Of a stretch of DNA of 64,000 nt, positions 59,196 through 64,000 are shown one piece after another (position 1 is the stretch's first letter; every line of letters begins with the position of its first letter). Location of the stretch: the NCBI GenBank assembly GCA_946699065.1, contig CAMPDV010000088.1, forward strand, positions 834,667-898,666. Direction: 5' to 3'. Under the pieces are notes generated by a model that did no database searches, was not told the origin of the DNA, and saw nothing but the letters and a program-made list of their open reading frames with translations. This stretch comes from Loxodes magnus. Its lineage: Eukaryota > Ciliophora > Karyorelictea > Loxodida > Loxodidae. Made by a program: the position numbers and the translations under genes.

Positions 59196-60600
59196 TTAAT
59201 GTTGTCAACTCATATTGTATATATGTAAATTCCATATTTAGATAGTCATATATTTCCTTATTTTTCCAGGTCTGAATAATTAGCTTCACTAAAGTTGAAA
59301 TCTTGGAATAAAGTTAGTCTTATTCTTAGAGAAAAACTTTATTTTTAACCTTGTGAAAAGTTTCCAATAAATCTATAAATAAGTCAATCTCGTTTAAAAC
59401 CTTTTGGAGACAATCATACTATTGTAAACTTGTGGAACTGTTAAAAGTTCAGTAGTAGCATTCTTTATTGTTTCACGAGAAGTTCATATTAATTTAGCAA
59501 CACCTCCTTCACACCTTCTGCTATTTAAGCACTTTCTCTAAATATTATTACAGGCTTCCCTTCGATACTTTTCCTTCTTTAATGCCCCTAGAAACTAACG
59601 TGTCTAAAAACTGTAATTAACAATACAAAGTATCTTAAGATATAGAAGCTTGAAAATCACCATTAATTAATTCTTCGTAATCGAGTTTTAGTATAGCCTG
59701 TTGAATCTTTTGACGAACTATTGGGCTCAATGCTCTGGATAAACTACCTCAAGGCATTTTTTCTAAAATATTTATCATAACTTTCATAATTCTTTGAAGA
59801 GGTTCCCAATCACTAGCTGTTCCTAGTGTACGAGAGTCAGAAGCATTTTATCAAGTCTATCAAACTAAATTTTTATTCTAAAGGAGTTAATTGAACAAAT
59901 TTATGAGGTGAAATTATATCCGAGTTGCTAGTTAAAAATATAGCTGAAATATTTCTTCTTTCAAGCAATAAATTTTTACCAATAGTAACCGCGAAGTGTA
60001 ACTAAGATATGATGGAAATACTTTGGCGATTCGTTTCTTCAGGGGAAAATATTTATTCCAAGTTCTAAATCCTGCTTCAGACTAAGCTTAAGGAATTTAT
60101 TAAAAGAAAGCAGTTTAAGCAAAGGGAGTAGCATTTCTATGTGATGTTCCGCTGAGCTGTAATACATTCAAAAAGTTAACTTTCCATGCAAGTAGATATC
60201 ACAAGAGTCTTTTTAGCATCTGGTACCGAAACCAATTAGCACCTTGGATTTAGTAGAATTCTTGGTATGATGATAGTGAATAAAGGACGAAAAGCGAGTA
60301 GTTGGTAATTGATAATTATAGGTCGAAATAGCAGTGGCAATATTGCTGAAATACATGACGAATAGCCAAAAGACTCGAAGAGCAGTAAAGTCTAGAGTCT
60401 CCTTTATAATCTGAGTTGTATAATATTAGATTGGTTGGTATATGAATATTGATTATTAAAGAACTTATGGTTTATTAATAAATATAATACTCTATTATTA
60501 TATTATGACACTAAATTAATATCATATTTACACTTAGGTAGCATTAATATTTATTTTACTATAGCTTTCCAATTTTAATTATTTTAGGGTCATATTGTAG
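59196..60600 (-). repeat. Palindrome, right arm (inverted copy)
   Basis: Inverted copy of 54852-56424 at high identity. It lacks about 170 bp corresponding to about 56085-56260, so the gene it carries is internally deleted. Inner end at about 59196 (GTTGTCAAC). Confidence 0.9.
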
Positions 60601-60930
60601 ATACATTCTACGTTAAATAATCGAGAAATTAAAATTACAAAAGAGATGAATTTTAATATGGAAATACTCTACATTAGTGCAAATAGTTAATTTTGAGAAT
60701 GTTCATTAAGTAAAGATAACAAACAAGTAAACGAAAATTGCTGAGTAATGTTTTTTTGTGTGTATACAAATTAATCGATTTAGTTTTGAGGAAAACCTTG
60801 GATTCTTGCAAAATATTATTTATGCAGATTGAAGTCGACTTAGCATATTATAAGCTACCTCAATATTTGCGATGTTTACAATAAGTTATACTCAAGAAAA
60901 TTTGAATTCAGTGTTTTGAATAAGCATAAT
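60600..60930. other. Spacer right of the palindrome
   Basis: A/T-rich, absent from copy A; nothing recognised. Confidence 0.35.
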
Positions 60931-61279
60931 ATGAGTTGAATTCTATTTGCTTTTATTTTATAAAAGGCTTAATTGAGTGATTTAAAGGTTGAAACTTTTA
61001 CAAAAAACAGATAGTTACCTTTTGCAGATAATTGATATTCTGCTACAAGAAGAATTTTTAAAACGGAGGGGAATTTTAAGTAAATGACACTTGAAGCAAA
61101 GAGAGGTGAACAGGTTTTTGAAAGTAATTAAGAATGATGGAGTTTCCATTCTTAATAGTGTTATTCCAGAAATAATCACTCTTGCAAAAATGAAATCAGA
61201 GACTATTCCTTCAATTTATTATCTCATATGTCTTCATTTCAAATATTTAGAAAATTATAAAACTTACAATATATAATGA
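60930..61279 (+). CDS. Unknown coding stretch present only in copy B
   Basis: The frame reads LLQIIDILLQEEFLKRRGIL, LKQREVNRFLKVIKNDGVSI and LNSVIPEIITLAKMKSETIP and ends with TAA (Gln) then TGA 61277-61279. No clear start codon. Composition is protein-like. No family recognised. The stretch belongs to the material that separates the two repeat segments in copy B and is missing in copy A. Confidence 0.4.
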
Positions 61280-61729
61280 ATTTCAGGAAGCCAACGCAAC
61301 ATTTTCTTAAAATAGCAGATTTTTCCTCCCATCTTTATTTTTTTATGATATTTTTCTAGGTTAATCTTAAGCATTAAAGAAGTTACCTTTTATAAATCAG
61401 AACTTCAACTACTTCTAAATTTTTGGCAATGATATCCATAAATCTTAAACCTTCTTATCATAGTTAACTTATCTAATTCTAGCCTTAGTTCGATCTCCTT
61501 TACTTTTATTCAGTTAATTAGTAGTTTTTGATATATTTATGCCATACTTTCAAATCTTAAATATTTTTACAAATATTCTTTTCTCTCGAGCTCTCGCTTG
61601 TAGATCTTTAATTTAGCTTCCTGAACTTATCATTTTTTCTATTTTCACTTGAAAGTGATGAAGAATTATTTTCCTTATTTTTTGAGTCTTTTATATGGAA
61701 GAAAAATGTCTTCTGTTGTATCTTTTCAA
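61280..61729. other. Spacer
   Basis: No gene identified between the ORF ending at 61279 and the start of renewed similarity to copy A. Confidence 0.3.
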
Positions 61730-62276
61730 ATCCTTCTCCAGTAGAAAGTTTCAAAATAGGCTAATCCTTTTTTATATGTTTTTGTAGAGCAACTAATTAT
61801 TACTAGCAGCATCCTTTAGCTTCCTTTAATTATTTAAAATAATCTTTTTATTTCTAAAGTCAATCATTTTTCCTTTACCCAGCTCATTGTCTAATTCTCT
61901 AAATAGAATCGATATTGCGTCTATTGGCCTCGTTTTCTTGTAACTCTTCAAAATGTTAAAGCAAAAGTATCTACTTTAAAATGACTACAATCAGCTTTCA
62001 AATTCTTATCAATATTTTTATTTTATTCCAGCCATTTTTCCTTTTTTGTCTTGTTGATTGCTTCTTAAGCTTTTTCTCTTTATACAACTCAAAAAAATCT
62101 TTTTACTTAGCAGCTGAACGTGAGTTAAGTTCTGGATTTAATGTTTAGTATTACCTATTCTTTTTATCTCTTACTTAAGTAACTTATCCTGTTTTTCAAT
62201 CAGACACAAATGTATATACTACCTTCCAAACTGTTAATTTCCCTTTAAACTTGATGATACTTCTCTTACCTTCCAT
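61730..62276 (-). CDS. Small unknown protein (copy B)
   Basis: Second copy of the gene at 5660-6205. It starts MEGKRSIIKFKGKLTVWKVV and keeps NPELNSRSAAKQKDFFELYK exactly. Substitutions between copies are mostly conservative. Head-to-head with the methyltransferase at 62736. Unknown function. Confidence 0.5.
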
Positions 62277-64000
62277 TTACATCTTACTTTAGTTTGGAAT
62301 TCTTTAATAGAAATGAAATAAATCAAAGAGATAGGTTTAAATAGGCTTATATTCTTCATTTTACTAGATTAAAGCTTTAAAGGTTGAAATAATTAGCTAA
62401 TAAAAGGTAAATTAGATAAAAGAATGATTAGTCTAAATAAGAAACAGATGACTAAGTATTAACTTACTTATTTATACGGTAATTAAACTAATGAAAATCG
62501 CTCTCTTATACTACTAGAAAATTACACTATTAGAGTCATTTTCTAAATAATATACAATCATTCTATGTTCAAAATGTGAGATATCCAAGTAACTAAATGT
62601 TATACTTCCAGTTTATAATAAAGAAAGTTTATAGCTATGAGTAGTTTCACTTCGAATAAGAGTAAATTGAAAGTCTAGTTGAAATAGGATTGTTTAAAAG
62701 AGCTTTTAAGATTAATATTTTAGAAGGAAGATAAAATGAAAACTTCAAGCTTATACTTACTAGCAGCGTCTGTTTTAATTGCTTTCTTACTAGTTGCCTT
62801 TTTGATATCATAAGCAAAAGTGTAATAGAATAGTATTAATGTTAACTTCATTTAGACAATGAAAACTGAAGTAAAGCAAGAAGAATAAGAAATGAGAGAT
62901 TATATCTTGAGCAAGAATTGTTTAACTAGTGTTTAAGATATTAATTATTAACCCTAAATTCACAAAACCTATGGACTAGCATTAAAAATATACAAGCATA
63001 TCAAGAATAATACCTTTAACCCCTCCAAATTTCCTATTAAAAGGCATAAAATACCCTTCAGAAATTAAGGGGTTTATCTAGCTTTTACCAAAGCTGAAAC
63101 TGGTATGTGAAACGAAATTAGATGAGATAGATATTGTGTCTATGAACCATCTACTACCTTGGCTCTTTCAGTACTCATTAAGCCTTACTTTAAAATAATA
63201 GATTGTGGAAGTCATTTAGGATTTCATTCTTTCCGTATGGCTGCTTTACTTAATGAAGAGAAAGGAGGAATATAATATACTTTTGAACCAAATCCCTTGA
63301 GTTTTCAGTTCTTAAATGCCTCTATCATTATTAATAATTTTGATAAGAAGATGAAGTTATATAACTATGCCATATCCAATCAAACTTAAGAAATGGATTT
63401 TAATCTATACCAAAGAGGGTATTAGAGCTCCTTGGATTCCTTAAATATGAAAAGGATAAGCAGCAAAATTAAATAAAAGTCTGATAACGAAGAGAAGACG
63501 CAAGTTAAAATCCTTACTATAAGCCTAGATGATTTTTTTCCAGCTCATGTACTTCCAGAAGTTCATTTGATTAAAATGGATATAGAAAATGCAGAACTCC
63601 TTGCTGTATAAGGAGCTTAAAAGTTAATAAAAAGATCGTAGAATGTAATTATAATAATGGAATGGTGATTCTAAATATATAAGATACTAGGAGAAAAGTT
63701 TGTGAATTAACAAATTTCGTGACTTTAAAACGAAAATTTTCACTTTTGGTCCTTGAATGATACTATTGCATTGAAATAGCATAACTGTCATTAACTAAAA
63801 AATTATTGGGGCTACTAAAACTTAACGATGGCTAATTTTGAAAAAGTAGATGCTAACTGGTTAAAAAGATATAATTACAAAAGCCCTTCAGGTGCTCATG
63901 CTGATATCTTGATAATGAGAGAGCACACATATAAAAGCTATTTTCCATAAAATTGAACTAGTTAACTTAATACTACTTCTTTAATTAAAAAAATAAATTC
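61770..64000 (+). repeat. Long direct repeat, copy B, right segment
   Basis: Colinear with 5675-7920 and cut by the window end. It carries the intact-frame copy of the methyltransferase and a second copy of the minus-strand gene described at 5660-6205. Confidence 0.93.
62736..63956 (+). CDS. FkbM-family methyltransferase with N-terminal membrane anchor (copy B, intact frame)
   Basis: The frame is continuous over 406 codons from ATG 62736 to TGA 63954-63956. Residues about 5-25 (YLLAASVLIAFLLVAFLIS) form one hydrophobic helix next to the start, a signal anchor. The catalytic core follows: IIDCGSHLGFHSFRMAALLN is the SAM-binding motif I, then YTFEPNPLSFQFLNAS, VKILTISLDDFFP, and VHLIKMDIENAELLAVQGA near residue 285. 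This order (DCG-x-HLG, EPNP, SLDDF, LIKMDIE-x-AEL) is typical of FkbM-type (Methyltransf_21) enzymes, which are SAM-dependent methyltransferases often acting on sugars or small molecules. The substrate is unknown. In-frame TGA codons sit at Trp-like positions (GMWNEIRWDRYCVYEP). It is divergent to the gene at 62276. Confidence 0.8.

Overview
The window reads as nuclear DNA of a ciliate in which all three standard stop codons are used as sense codons. Conserved glutamine positions are written TAA/TAG throughout, and TGA stands at invariant tryptophans: the W before MAPE in a kinase, KW and IW positions in WD40 repeats, and aromatic positions in CCHC knuckles. Genes still appear to end at TGA. 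This matches NCBI codes 27/28 (karyorelict such as Loxodes, or Condylostoma-type heterotrich). Introns are tiny (19-34 nt, GT-AG), base composition is very AT-rich, and a standard-code scan finds almost nothing real. The species assignment is inference. All coding calls below read TAA/TAG as Gln and internal TGA as Trp; I read them by eye.

Layout. (1) 1-7.9 kb and 49.9-64.0 kb are two direct copies (A and B) of one block with the same genes: the tail of an unknown gene, a basic protein with a 26-nt intron, a multi-exon membrane protein, a minus-strand small protein, and a divergently placed FkbM-type methyltransferase with an N-terminal membrane anchor. Coding parts are nearly identical while spacers have diverged. 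Copy B carries about 6 kb more, built around an imperfect palindrome (54.85-60.6 kb) with 1.4-1.6 kb arms. (2) 8-15 kb holds decayed mobile DNA: a LINE-like endonuclease region, hairpin repeats and SINE-like elements. (3) 14-35 kb holds at least seven members or fragments of a CCHC zinc-knuckle protein family, mixed with a large RING/coiled-coil/kinase/zinc-finger gene (16.6-20.0 kb), a truncated WD40 copy, an unknown protein in a GC-richer island, an F-box/LRR-like gene and a tRNA-His-like relic. (4) 35.7-37.4 kb is a kinase-WD40 fusion. (5) 40.4-43.0 kb is a second WD40 gene, split by a GC-rich SINE-like insert with a 17-bp target-site duplication. (6) 47.2-48.3 kb is a RING/coiled-coil/ubiquitin-like gene.

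The recognisable host genes form a signalling and ubiquitin theme: kinases, RING proteins, WD40, F-box/LRR and Ubl. Around them lies a dense accumulation of non-autonomous retroposons, at least four of which share one 3' tail. The most unusual items are the RING-kinase-RING architecture, the clustered zinc-knuckle family, and the duplicated block with its inverted gene copy.
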